64,000 nucleotides of DNA from Jannaschia rubra (GTDB taxonomy: Bacteria; Pseudomonadota; Alphaproteobacteria; Rhodobacterales; Rhodobacteraceae): contig NZ_CXPG01000020.1 in the NCBI RefSeq assembly GCF_001403735.1, positions 124,001-188,000 of the forward strand, given 5' to 3'. How positions within the stretch are numbered: position 1 is the first letter of the stretch; each line of letters begins with the position of its first letter. A model generated the notes under the pieces. The model searched no databases and had not been told where the DNA came from. It saw only the letters and a list, made by a program, of their open reading frames with translations. Positions 24,294 through 33,935 of this stretch are shown piece after piece. The position numbers and the translations under genes are program-made.

Positions 24294-25322
24294 TCAGGCG
24301 ATCTTCCAGCCCGACAACGCCGTATGGCTCTGGAAATAGCGCAGCGACTTCGTCAGGTTCCCCGTCCGGCACGTCACCCTGTCGCCCGGCGCCAGCGCGA
24401 AGACGGCAAGGAACGACAGCGGCATCGGGCCCTTCAGGACCTGCATCTGCGTGACCTGCGACAGGCCGTTGATGGCATAGCAGATCCGCGCGTCCGTCGT
24501 ATCGGCCAGGAACCCGTTGATCAGAAACGCATAGAGCCCGGCGACAGGGGCGGCGAAGGCGCCGGTCGCCGTATTGAAATGGCCGCCCACGTTCGCAGTC
24601 GCGGTGTCGAAAGGCAGGTCGGTGTTGGGCGTGGTGATCTCGGCCCAGGCGCCCGGCTTGATCGCGCTGAAATAGGGCAGGCTCGGAAAGCCCGGCACCC
24701 CGGAGGCGGCATCGACGGTGACGCCCTCGTGCCAGTCGGTGCCGTCCGCGCTGACCTTGACCGAAAAGCCGTCCGTCCCCGCCGTCCCCATCTCGGCCCG
24801 GCCCGACCAGCCGGTCTGGAACAGCAGGCTTGCCGTGTCGCCCGCCGTGGCCTTGTTGACGGTCAGGCGGTGGTCGCCGCCCTCGTGCGTCAGCAACGTG
24901 CCATCGGCGGCCACGCTCAGCCGGTTCGTCGTGTCCGCCGTGGCGTTGACGCCCAGCGTCGCCACCGGCGCGGCGGCGGCAGGTGCCCAGAGGGTGCCGT
25001 CGAAGACCAGCTCCGCCGACAGGGCGCGCACATGCACCTTCCACCCCGCCTGCGGCGCGAGGAACAGCCAGCCGCCATTGGCCAGCACCGCGATGTCGCC
25101 GTCATGTCCGGCCCAGGCCCCGGCGGCGCCGGCTGCCACCAGATGCCGGTCCCCCTCGTCCGGCGTGGCGGGCGGCTCGGTCCGGTCGGCGTCCAGCGCG
25201 ACGGGCTGCACCAGGGCGTCCAGGATCACCAGCGCCTCGTTGTGGGTGACGTGCTTCTGCGCCTGACCGGCCTGGATCAGGGGCATGGAAAGAAGGGTCG
25301 TTCGTTGGGACATGTCGGGCAA
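24294..25322 (-). CDS. DUF2793 protein with C1q-like C-terminal domain
   Basis: A 342-residue protein. The N-terminus carries the DUF2793 pattern (LSMPLIQAGQAQKHVTHNEA, then a second strand-rich stretch with GGWLFLAPQAGWKVHV). The C-terminal ~130 residues have the feel of a C1q/TNF-like jelly roll (GHFNTATGAFAAPVAGLYAF, later ending in SGWKIA). DUF2793 proteins in Rhodobacterales are often phage-tail or gene-transfer-agent-like fibre proteins. No phage genes flank it here. Function unknown; a carbohydrate- or surface-binding fibre is one possibility. Confidence 0.75.
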   Translation of the reverse strand: MPDMSQRTTLLSMPLIQAGQAQKHVTHNEALVILDALVQPVALDADRTEPPATPDEGDRHLVAAGAAGAWAGHDGDIAVLANGGWLFLAPQAGWKVHVRALSAELVFDGTLWAPAAAAPVATLGVNATADTTNRLSVAADGTLLTHEGGDHRLTVNKATAGDTASLLFQTGWSGRAEMGTAGTDGFSVKVSADGTDWHEGVTVDAASGVPGFPSLPYFSAIKPGAWAEITTPNTDLPFDTATANVGGHFNTATGAFAAPVAGLYAFLINGFLADTTDARICYAINGLSQVTQMQVLKGPMPLSFLAVFALAPGDRVTCRTGNLTKSLRYFQSHTALSGWKIA

Positions 25323-25445
25323 ACCTCCGGGCTGCGAAGATTCGGAGACTCAGCCCGAGCGGTAAACGGTTTCTTAACGCTCCCCGCAGGCCGCGCAGGG
25401 GCCCGCGACCCGCGACCTCGCGACCGTCTCCGTCAGGGCCTGGAA

Positions 25446-25471
25446 GCGATGTTTCGCATGCGAAACATCGC
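25446..25471. repeat. perfect 26-base palindrome after gcdH
   Basis: An uninterrupted palindrome centred on GCATGC; its inner 18 bases read TGTTTCGCATGCGAAACA. It lies 11 bases downstream of the gcdH stop and 124 bases upstream of the DUF2793 start. It may be a terminator or mRNA-end hairpin for the long operon (11-base-pair stem, CATG loop), or an operator for a dimeric regulator. No T-run follows. Confidence 0.6.
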
Positions 25472-25482
25472 AGGCTATGCAA

Positions 25483-26700
25483 TCAGAAGAACGCCTGAAG
25501 CCCCGTCTGCGCCCGCCCCAGGATCAGCGCATGGATGTCGTGCGTGCCCTCATAGGTGTTCACGGTCTCCAGGTTCATCATGTGGCGGATGACCTGATAT
25601 TCCTCGGAAATGCCGTTGCCCCCGTGCATGTCCCGCGCCAGCCGCGCCACGTCCAGCGCCTTGCCGCAGTTGTTGCGCTTGATGAGGCTGATCATCTCGG
25701 GCGCGGCCCGCCCCTCGTCCATCAGCCGCCCCACGCGCAGCGCCGCCTGCAGCCCGAGCGAAATCTCCGTCTGCATGTCGGCCAGCTTCTTCTGGAACAG
25801 CTGCGTCTGCGCCAGGGGCTTCCCGAACTGCTTGCGGTCGAGGCCGTACTGCCGCGCCGCGTGCCAGCAGGCCTCCGCCGCGCCCATGACGCCCCAGGCG
25901 ATGCCGTAGCGCGCGCGATTCAGGCATCCGAACGGCCCCTTCAGCCCCTGCACATCGGGCAGGAGGGCGTCCTCCCCCACCTCCACGCCGTCCATGACGA
26001 TCTCGCCCGTGGTCGAGGCGCGCAGGCTCTGCTTGCCCTTGATCACGGGCGCCGACAGGCCCTTCATGCCCTTCTCCAGCACGAACCCCCGGATCTTGCC
26101 GTCATGGGCGTCGGACTTGGCCCAGACCACGAAGACGTCGGCGAAGGGCGCGTTCGAGATCCACATCTTGGACCCCGACAGGCGGTATCCGCCATCGGTC
26201 CCGACCGCGCGCGTCTTCATGCCGCCGGGGTCGGAGCCCGCGTCGGGCTCGGTCAGGCCGAAGCAGCCGATCAGCTCGCCCGAGGCGAGGCCGGGCAGGT
26301 ATTTCCGCCGCTGCTCCTCGCTGCCGTAGGCATGGATCGGATACATCACCAGGCTCGACTGCACCGACATCATCGAACGGTATCCCGAATCCACCCGCTC
26401 GATCTCCCGCGCGACGAGGCCGTAGGTGACGTAGCCCGCGCCCAACCCGCCGTATTCCTCGGGGATGGTCAGGCCCAGCAGGCCCGCCTCGCCCATCTTG
26501 CGGAACAGGTCGGGGTTCGCGGTCTCCGCGGCATAGGCCTCGCGCACGACGGGCTGCATCTCGGCTTCGGCGAAGGCGCGGGCAGCGTCGCGCAGCATCC
26601 GCTCCTCCTCCGAAAGCTGGTCCTCCAGCCGCAGGGGGTCGTCCCACTGGAACTGGCCGAGGTCGGGGCCGAAGCCGGGGGCATGGGTATCCTTGGGCAT
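25483..26700 (-). CDS. gcdH: glutaryl-CoA dehydrogenase
   Basis: A 405-residue acyl-CoA dehydrogenase that oxidises and decarboxylates glutaryl-CoA to crotonyl-CoA. GcdH-like features are [20 protein letters not shown] at the N-terminus, [20 protein letters not shown], the arginine-containing stretch [19 protein letters not shown], and the catalytic Glu384 in [15 protein letters not shown]. Its ATG shares one base with the stop of the CoA ligase gene. Being last in an operon for dicarboxylate-type beta-oxidation, it would take the C5 end product of odd-chain diacids. Confidence 0.93.
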   Translation of the reverse strand: MPKDTHAPGFGPDLGQFQWDDPLRLEDQLSEEERMLRDAARAFAEAEMQPVVREAYAAETANPDLFRKMGEAGLLGLTIPEEYGGLGAGYVTYGLVAREIERVDSGYRSMMSVQSSLVMYPIHAYGSEEQRRKYLPGLASGELIGCFGLTEPDAGSDPGGMKTRAVGTDGGYRLSGSKMWISNAPFADVFVVWAKSDAHDGKIRGFVLEKGMKGLSAPVIKGKQSLRASTTGEIVMDGVEVGEDALLPDVQGLKGPFGCLNRARYGIAWGVMGAAEACWHAARQYGLDRKQFGKPLAQTQLFQKKLADMQTEISLGLQAALRVGRLMDEGRAAPEMISLIKRNNCGKALDVARLARDMHGGNGISEEYQVIRHMMNLETVNTYEGTHDIHALILGRAQTGLQAFF

Positions 26701-28220
26701 CACTCTCTCTCCATCTCGGCCAGACGGTCGGCGAAGACCTCCGTCAGCCTGTTCTTCAGAAGCTTGCCGGTCGGCGCGGCGGGCAGCTGCGCCACCGCGA
26801 CGATCCGCGTGGGTCTCTTGTAGGCCACCAGGCGCCCGGCGACAAAGTCCCTCAGCGCCGCAGTGTCGAAGGTTTCCGGCGCCACGCATTGCACGAAGGC
26901 CAGCACCTCCTCGTCGCCGCCGGGCAGGCCGCGCCCGATGACGGCCGACTGGATGACCTCCGGATGGTCGTTGAGCGCGGCCTCCACCTCGGGCGGATAG
27001 ACGTTGAAGCCGCCCCGGATGATCAGTTCCTTGCAGCGGCCGACCACATGCAGCCGCCCTTCCGCGTCGATCCGCCCCAGGTCGCCCGTCCTGAGCCAGC
27101 CGTCGGCGTCCACCGTCCGGGCCGTCTCCTCCGGGTTGCGGTAGTAGCCGAGCATCACATGCGGCCCCCGCGTCAGGATCTCGCCCACCTCCCGGTCGCC
27201 CTCCGACCCGACGGATGTGTCGAGTGCGATCTCGGTGCCGGGCAGGGCCGACCCGACGCTCACATCGTCGAGGCCGACGGCATTGCGGGTGCCGGTGCTG
27301 CCGGCGGTGCTTTCGGTCATGCCGTATCCGTTCTGGAGCGCGAGGCCGTAGAACGCCTCCGCCTTGCGCTTCCAGGCGGGGTCGAGAGGGGCGGCACCGG
27401 AGGAGACATAGCGCAGCCGGCTGCCCTCCAGCCGCTCGATCCCCCGGTCGCGCGTCCAGGCCATGAGCAGGGCGTGCATCTGCGGCACGGCCGGAAAGAC
27501 CGTGACGCCGCCCATCAGCGCCTCGTACAGGCGGTCGGGGTGGAAGCGGGCCTCGAACTGGATGGCGGCACCCGCAGTGCTCGCCGCCATGAGCATCGAC
27601 GCCAGCCCGAACACATGCGTGAGCGGCAGCACGCCATAGATGCGGTCGCCCGGTGCCATGTCGCGCATGTTCGCCGATGCGTTCCCCGCGAACCGCAGAT
27701 TGTCGTGGCTCAGCATCACGCCCTTGGGCGCGCCGGTGGTGCCGGTGGTATAGAGGATGACCGCCACGCCGTCGGGCAGGTCATCGCCGCCCGCGGGCAC
27801 GGGCAGGGCGGCGAGGGCGATGTCTCCGAAATCCGTGGTCAGCGTCTCGGCGCCGAAGGTCCCGGCATGGGCCGCCGCCTCGGCCGAGATGCCGGTGGTG
27901 AAGGCGACCAGACGCGGGGTCGCATGGTCCAGGATGCGGCCCAGCTCCGCCCCGGTCATCCGCGCGTTGACGGGAACCGACACCGCGCCCAGATGGCTGG
28001 CCGCGAAAACCAGGACGGCGGTGGCGTGGCAGTTCTCGGCCACGATGGCGAGCCGGTCACCCGCCCGAAGGCCCCGCGCGCGCAGAAGGCCGGCGGCCGC
28101 CTCGATGGCGTCGCGGTGCGCGGCCCATGTGACCTCGCGGCCGTCGCAGTCGAGAATCGCCGTGGTGTCGGGCATCTCCGCCGCGCGGTCGGTGACGAGG
28201 GTGTGGATCGGGTCGGTCAT
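26700..28220 (-). CDS. acyl-CoA ligase (AMP-forming), PimA-like by context
   Basis: A 506-residue adenylate-forming enzyme that activates a carboxylic acid to its CoA thioester. It has the P-loop-like [20 protein letters not shown], the A5 motif [17 protein letters not shown], and the catalytic Lys in [14 protein letters not shown] family membership is certain; the substrate is not visible. The operon suggests a medium-chain dicarboxylic acid. Four-base overlap with the preceding nitronate monooxygenase gene. Confidence 0.88.
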   Translation of the reverse strand: MTDPIHTLVTDRAAEMPDTTAILDCDGREVTWAAHRDAIEAAAGLLRARGLRAGDRLAIVAENCHATAVLVFAASHLGAVSVPVNARMTGAELGRILDHATPRLVAFTTGISAEAAAHAGTFGAETLTTDFGDIALAALPVPAGGDDLPDGVAVILYTTGTTGAPKGVMLSHDNLRFAGNASANMRDMAPGDRIYGVLPLTHVFGLASMLMAASTAGAAIQFEARFHPDRLYEALMGGVTVFPAVPQMHALLMAWTRDRGIERLEGSRLRYVSSGAAPLDPAWKRKAEAFYGLALQNGYGMTESTAGSTGTRNAVGLDDVSVGSALPGTEIALDTSVGSEGDREVGEILTRGPHVMLGYYRNPEETARTVDADGWLRTGDLGRIDAEGRLHVVGRCKELIIRGGFNVYPPEVEAALNDHPEVIQSAVIGRGLPGGDEEVLAFVQCVAPETFDTAALRDFVAGRLVAYKRPTRIVAVAQLPAAPTGKLLKNRLTEVFADRLAEMERE

Positions 28221-29230
28221 TCCGCGGCCTCTCTGCGATTTGCGGGAACGGGGCGCAGGCGGGCGAGGGCGACCGTCGCCTCCGCTTCCAGCCGGGCCAC
28301 GATATCGGCCAGCGGCTCCACCCGGTCGGTCAGGCCCAGCGACTGACCCGCCGACAGCATCCCGCGCGACACGTCGCCCGTAGCATAGGCCTGCCGCCCG
28401 ATGGCGCCCGCGACATGGGGCATCAGCATCTCGATGCCCACGTCGGGGTCCTCGCGCTCGATCCCGGCCACGGCACGGGCGGTGTCGTTGGCGAGCGTGC
28501 GGATCGTGTTGCGGACCGAGGACATGGTCAGCATCGTGTCCCGCTCCGTCGCCGCGACCAGCGCGGCCTTATAGTCGGCGTGCGCGCCCAGTTCGCGCGC
28601 CACGAGGAACCGCGTGCCGATCACGACGCCCGAGGCGCCGGCGGCCAGCGCGCCGACGATCTGGCTGCCCGCGCCGATGCCGCCGCCGATCAGGAAGGGG
28701 ATCGTCAGCCGCCGTTCGGCCAGCGCCTGGTTGACCACCGTGCCCACGAGGTCGAGCCCTGGATGCCCGCCGCATTCCGCCCCCACGATCGACACCATGT
28801 CCACGCCCACCGCCTGCGCCTTGACGGCGAAGCGGACCGACGGAACCTTGTGCAGCACATGGATGCCCGCATCGCGCAGCATGGGCAGGAACGCCTCCGG
28901 GTTGCGGCCCGAGGTCTCGACGAAGCGCACGCCTTCCCCGGCGATCAGGCGGAAGGTTTCGGCGATGGTCTCGCCTTCCACCAGCTTGGGCAGCATGGAT
29001 ACGTTGACGCCGAAGGGCAGGTCGCCGCAGGCATCGCGGGCACGGGAGATTTCCGCGCGCAGATCGCGCGGGTCCCGAAAGCTCGCCGCGGTGATGAAGC
29101 CCATGATGCCCGCGCGCGCGGCCGCCGCGACGTAAGCCGCATCCGACAGCCACATGAGCCCGCCCGCGACGATGGGCAGGCGGCTGCCGTAGGTGCGGGT
29201 GACGGCGGTGTCGAAGACGGGGTCGGTCAT
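28217..29230 (-). CDS. nitronate monooxygenase-like flavoprotein
   Basis: A 337-residue TIM-barrel FMN protein of the 2-nitropropane dioxygenase family. It shows PIVAGGLMWLSDAAYVAAAA, VGAECGGHPGLDLVGTVVNQ and the phosphate-binding IPFLIGGGIGAGSQIVGALA. Members in beta-oxidation operons often have unknown function, so the nitronate activity is a family label only. It overlaps both neighbours by four bases, so it is firmly inside the catabolic operon. It may act as a flavin-dependent reductase or detoxify a side product. Confidence 0.85.
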   Translation of the reverse strand: MTDPVFDTAVTRTYGSRLPIVAGGLMWLSDAAYVAAAARAGIMGFITAASFRDPRDLRAEISRARDACGDLPFGVNVSMLPKLVEGETIAETFRLIAGEGVRFVETSGRNPEAFLPMLRDAGIHVLHKVPSVRFAVKAQAVGVDMVSIVGAECGGHPGLDLVGTVVNQALAERRLTIPFLIGGGIGAGSQIVGALAAGASGVVIGTRFLVARELGAHADYKAALVAATERDTMLTMSSVRNTIRTLANDTARAVAGIEREDPDVGIEMLMPHVAGAIGRQAYATGDVSRGMLSAGQSLGLTDRVEPLADIVARLEAEATVALARLRPVPANRREAAE

Positions 29231-30015
29231 GGGGCTTTCCTCGATGCCGCGAAGTCGGGGCGCCGCTTTTCCAGGAAGGCCGCGATGCCCTCCGCCGCCT
29301 CGGGCGCGGAGATGGCATGGGTCATGGCGTCGCGCTCTGCGTCCATCTGTGCCGCCGTGTCGGCGTCGTAGGCGTCGCGCACCAGCGCCTTGATGACCCG
29401 CTGCGCCCGCGCGGGCCCGTGTGCCAGCCGGTCCGCCAGCGCCATGGCGACGGGCAGGACGTCCGCGCGGTCGGCCAGGTCGGACAGGGCGCCCAGCTCG
29501 TGCAGGCGCAGGGCCTCCACCGGCTCGCCCAGCAGGGCCATCCGCATCAGCGTGGCGCGCGGGACAAGGCGGGCGAGGCTGGCGGTCAGCCCCCCGTCGG
29601 GCACCAGCCCGGCGCGCACATAGGCCGCCGAGAAGGTCGCCGCCCGGTCCGATACGATCAGGTCGCAGGCGAAGGCGATCGACGCCCCGGCCCCCGCGGC
29701 GCCCCCCTCGACGGCGGCGATGACGGGGGCGGGGCAGGTGCGGATGCCGCGGATCAGGTCGTGCAGCGCCTCGATCCGGTCGCGGCGCGCGTCGGCGGGC
29801 AGGTCGCGGCGCGTCTGCAACTGCGAAAGGTCGCCGCCGGCGCAGAAATACCCCTCGCCATGCAGGATGACGGCGGCGATGCGGGGATCCTGCGCACGCG
29901 CCAGCGCGTCGGAGAGGACGGCGTAGTAGTCCGGCGACAGCGCGTTGCGACGCGCGGGATTGGTCGCGCGGACGATCAGGCGGTCGCCCATGTCGTCGAT
30001 CCGCGCCACGGTCAT
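29227..30015 (-). CDS. enoyl-CoA hydratase/isomerase family protein
   Basis: A 262-residue crotonase. The oxyanion-hole segments are ILHGEGYFCAGGDLSQL and VEGGAAGAGASIAFACDLIV, and the region AAYVRAGLVPDGGLTASLAR has Asp where classical hydratases have the second Glu. That pattern is common in isomerases and 1,2-epoxyphenylacetyl-CoA isomerase-like members. It overlaps the PaaI-type thioesterase by four bases. The exact reaction is uncertain; an isomerase or hydratase in diacid or unsaturated acyl-CoA degradation fits. Confidence 0.87.
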   Translation of the reverse strand: MTVARIDDMGDRLIVRATNPARRNALSPDYYAVLSDALARAQDPRIAAVILHGEGYFCAGGDLSQLQTRRDLPADARRDRIEALHDLIRGIRTCPAPVIAAVEGGAAGAGASIAFACDLIVSDRAATFSAAYVRAGLVPDGGLTASLARLVPRATLMRMALLGEPVEALRLHELGALSDLADRADVLPVAMALADRLAHGPARAQRVIKALVRDAYDADTAAQMDAERDAMTHAISAPEAAEGIAAFLEKRRPDFAASRKAP

Positions 30016-30443
30016 GCCGCGCCCCCCGGCAGGCGGTCCTGCGGCACGCGCTTGAAGACGCCGGTGGCGGTGGCGATCAGGGTGCCGTCGCCGTTCTCCA
30101 GCACGCCTTCGACGAACAGCATGGACCGCCCGCCGCCGGTGATGCGCCCCGTCGCGGTCAGCGACATGCCTTCACGGGCGGGGGCGAGGAACTGCGTCGT
30201 CATCGAAATCGTCAGGAAAGGCGCGCGTCCCGTTTCGTCCACCGAGAGGCTGGCCGTCGCGCCGAGCGCGTTGTCGAGGACCGCCGCCGCGATGCCCCCG
30301 TGCAGCACTCCGTGGCGATTGGCATGGTCGGCGGTCACGTCGAGTCTGCACCGCGCGCGCCCGTCGCCGCCGCCCACGTCGAGAACATAGCCGATCAGGC
30401 GCTGCGCGCCCGTCTCGCCCCGGATGATGCCGTCCGTCGCCAC
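30012..30443 (-). CDS. PaaI-family hotdog thioesterase
   Basis: A 143-residue single hotdog domain. The characteristic segment is ANRHGVLHGGIAAAVLDNAL, with later strands giving FLTISMTTQFLAPAREGMSL. Such thioesterases release CoA from stalled or aberrant acyl-CoA intermediates. Located between the small acyl-CoA dehydrogenase (3-base gap) and the crotonase (4-base overlap). Confidence 0.87.
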   Translation of the reverse strand: MATDGIIRGETGAQRLIGYVLDVGGGDGRARCRLDVTADHANRHGVLHGGIAAAVLDNALGATASLSVDETGRAPFLTISMTTQFLAPAREGMSLTATGRITGGGRSMLFVEGVLENGDGTLIATATGVFKRVPQDRLPGGAA

Positions 30444-30446
30444 GGA

Positions 30447-31553
30447 TCAGGCTGCCGACAGCGCGATGAAGCGGTCGAGATGGTGGAGCGTATCGCCGAA
30501 GCGGTGATCCACCATGGTCAGGCGCTTGGCGAGATGGGCAAGGTCGTATTCCTCGGTCATGCCGATGCCGCCGTGCATCTGGATCGATTCCTCGACCACG
30601 AGGCGGGCGGCGTTGCCGATCAGGTTCTTCGCGGCGCTGACATGCCGGTCGCGGTCGTCGCCGTCGATGTTGCCGGCGAGGTTGATGACGGCGGAGCGGG
30701 CCTGCTCGATCTCGATCAGGACGTCTGCCATGCGGTGTTGCAGCACCTGGAACTTGCCGATGGGCTGCCCGAACTGCTTGCGCGTCCTGAGGTAGTCGGT
30801 CGTCAGCCCCCGGATCGTCTCCATCAGCCCGAGCGCCTCGGCGCAGATCGCCAGCGTGGCGCGGGCGGAGGCGGTGGCGATGGCGTCGAAGGCGCCGCCC
30901 TCGGGGCCGAGCAGCTCACCCGCGCGCAGGTCGTCGAGCGCGATCTCGGCCGCGGCCCCCCCGCCCACCAGCGGATAGGCGCGGATGTCGAGCGCACCCG
31001 CCGGGACGAGGAACAGGCTGATCCCGTCGCGGTCGGCCACCTCGCCCGAAGTGCGGGCCGAGACGATGACGTGATCGGCGGCGGGCGCATTGACCACGAC
31101 CGCCTTGCGCCCCGACAGGACCCAGCCGTCGCCGTCGCGGCGTGCGGTGGTTTCGACGCGCGACAGGTCGTAGCGGCTGCCGGGTTCCCCGTGGGCAAAC
31201 GCCAGCTGGACAGAGCCTTCGATCACGCCTTCCAGCATGTCACCCTGACCGAAAGCCGCGAGGAGCCCGCCGCCCAGCACGCCGGTGTCGATCAGCGGAT
31301 CGACGGCACCGGCGCGGCCAAGCTCCTCGAACACCACGGCGATGTCGAAGCCGGTGCCGCCGAAGCCGCCCGCGTCTTCGGGAAACAGCGCGCCGATGAC
31401 GCCCATCTCGGCCAGCGCGGCCCAGACCTCGGGCACGAAGCCCGTGGGCGCGTCGCGGGCCGCGTCGCGCGTCGCCCGGTCGTAGCGGTCCGACAGCAGG
31501 CGGCGCAGGCCGTCCTGCAACATGCGGGATTCGTCGCTGAGGTCGAAGTTCAT
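30447..31553 (-). CDS. acyl-CoA dehydrogenase, small subunit type (PimD-like)
   Basis: A 368-residue flavoprotein of the acyl-CoA dehydrogenase family. It begins MNFDLSDESRMLQDGLRRLL and ends with QMHGGIGMTEEYDLAHLAKR. It is more divergent than its neighbour. The pairing of a ~397-residue and a ~368-residue dehydrogenase, one base apart, is that of heteromeric enzymes such as pimeloyl-CoA dehydrogenase PimCD. Partner and substrate are inferred from the operon. Confidence 0.88.
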   Translation of the reverse strand: MNFDLSDESRMLQDGLRRLLSDRYDRATRDAARDAPTGFVPEVWAALAEMGVIGALFPEDAGGFGGTGFDIAVVFEELGRAGAVDPLIDTGVLGGGLLAAFGQGDMLEGVIEGSVQLAFAHGEPGSRYDLSRVETTARRDGDGWVLSGRKAVVVNAPAADHVIVSARTSGEVADRDGISLFLVPAGALDIRAYPLVGGGAAAEIALDDLRAGELLGPEGGAFDAIATASARATLAICAEALGLMETIRGLTTDYLRTRKQFGQPIGKFQVLQHRMADVLIEIEQARSAVINLAGNIDGDDRDRHVSAAKNLIGNAARLVVEESIQMHGGIGMTEEYDLAHLAKRLTMVDHRFGDTLHHLDRFIALSAA

Positions 31554-31554
31554 G

Positions 31555-32748
31555 TCAAAGCTCCAGCAGGGACTTGGCGATGATCGCGCGCTGAACCTCG
31601 TTCGAGCCGCCGTAGATCGAAAGCTTGCGGTTGTTGAGATACTGCGCCGTCACCGGCCCGGCGTAATCGGGGCCGATGGCCTCCTCGTTGGTGCCTTCGA
31701 CGGCCTCGGACTGGAAGGGCATGGCATAGGGGCCGATGGCGGTGCGCGTCAGGGCGTTGATCTCCTGCCGCAGGACGGTGCCCTTGATCTTGAGCATCGA
31801 CGATTCCGCGCCCGGTGCCTGACCGGCGGCTGCGGCCGAGACGACACGCAGGTTGGTGGTGGCCATGGCCATCAGGTCGATCTCGACCCGCGCGAGCCGG
31901 GCGGCGAAATGGGGGTTGCGGATCAGCGGACGCCCGCCGTCCTGTTCCGCCCGCGCGATGCGCTTCAGATTCGCAAGCCCCGCATTGGCGAAACCCACGC
32001 CCGCGATGTTCGTCCGCTCATGCGTCAGGAGGTACTTGGCGTAGGTCCAGCCCTTGTTCTCCTCGCCCACCAGGTTCTCCACCGGCACGCGAACGTCCGA
32101 GAACCAGACCTCGTTCACCTCGGCCGAGCCGTCGAGCAGGACGATGGGCCGCACCTCGACCCCCGGAGTGTCCATGTCGATCAGAAGGAAGCTGATGCCT
32201 TCCTGCGGCTTGCCCTCCCGCGACGTCCGCACGAGGCAGAAGATCATGTTCGCGTACTGGCCCAGCGTGGTCCATGTCTTCTGGCCGTTGACGACGTAGT
32301 GGTCGCCTTCGCGCACCGCCTCGGTCCGCAGGCTGGCGAGGTCGGAGCCGGCGCCCGGCTCCGAATAGCCCTGGCACCACCAGTCGTCCCCCGCGAGGAT
32401 GCGCGGCAGCCAGTAATCCTGCTGCTCCTTCGAGCCGAACTTCTGCAGCACCGGCCCCAGCATGGCGAGGCCGAAGGGCACGATGCGGGGCGCGCCGGCG
32501 CGGGTCATCTCGTCCTCGAAGATGTGGCGCTGGATGGCGTCCCAACCGGTGCCGCCGAACTCCACCGGCCAGTTGCCGGCGAGCCAGCCGCGTTCGTTCA
32601 GGATGGCGTGCCATTCCTCGTGATCGGCCTTGTCGAAGGCGCGTCCGGCGCGGCCCTTCTCCACCAGCCGCGCGGGCAGCTTTTCGTCGAGGAAGGCGCG
32701 GACCTCGTCGCGGAAGGCCTTCTGCTCGTCGGTATAGTCGAGGTTCAT
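31555..32748 (-). CDS. acyl-CoA dehydrogenase, large subunit type (PimC-like)
   Basis: A 397-residue acyl-CoA dehydrogenase. FAD-site stretches are CQGYSEPGAGSDLASLRTEA and GQKTWTTLGQYANMIFCLVR; the C-terminal helix region is LSIYGGSNEVQRAIIAKSLL. I chose ATG 32748 because AGGAG lies just upstream and an 11-base gap follows the thiolase. Together with the next gene it probably forms a mixed dehydrogenase for CoA esters of dicarboxylic acids, as in the pim operon; this is inference. Confidence 0.9.
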   Translation of the reverse strand: MNLDYTDEQKAFRDEVRAFLDEKLPARLVEKGRAGRAFDKADHEEWHAILNERGWLAGNWPVEFGGTGWDAIQRHIFEDEMTRAGAPRIVPFGLAMLGPVLQKFGSKEQQDYWLPRILAGDDWWCQGYSEPGAGSDLASLRTEAVREGDHYVVNGQKTWTTLGQYANMIFCLVRTSREGKPQEGISFLLIDMDTPGVEVRPIVLLDGSAEVNEVWFSDVRVPVENLVGEENKGWTYAKYLLTHERTNIAGVGFANAGLANLKRIARAEQDGGRPLIRNPHFAARLARVEIDLMAMATTNLRVVSAAAAGQAPGAESSMLKIKGTVLRQEINALTRTAIGPYAMPFQSEAVEGTNEEAIGPDYAGPVTAQYLNNRKLSIYGGSNEVQRAIIAKSLLEL

Positions 32749-32759
32749 GGCAGCTCTCC

Positions 32760-33931
<1,172 letters not shown>

Positions 33932-33935
<4 letters not shown>

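Noticed and set aside
25452-25467. ParB parS site within the palindrome
   Set aside because: The arms TGTTTC/GAAACA match, but the centre is GCATGC instead of ACGT, so the spacing is two bases too long for parS.
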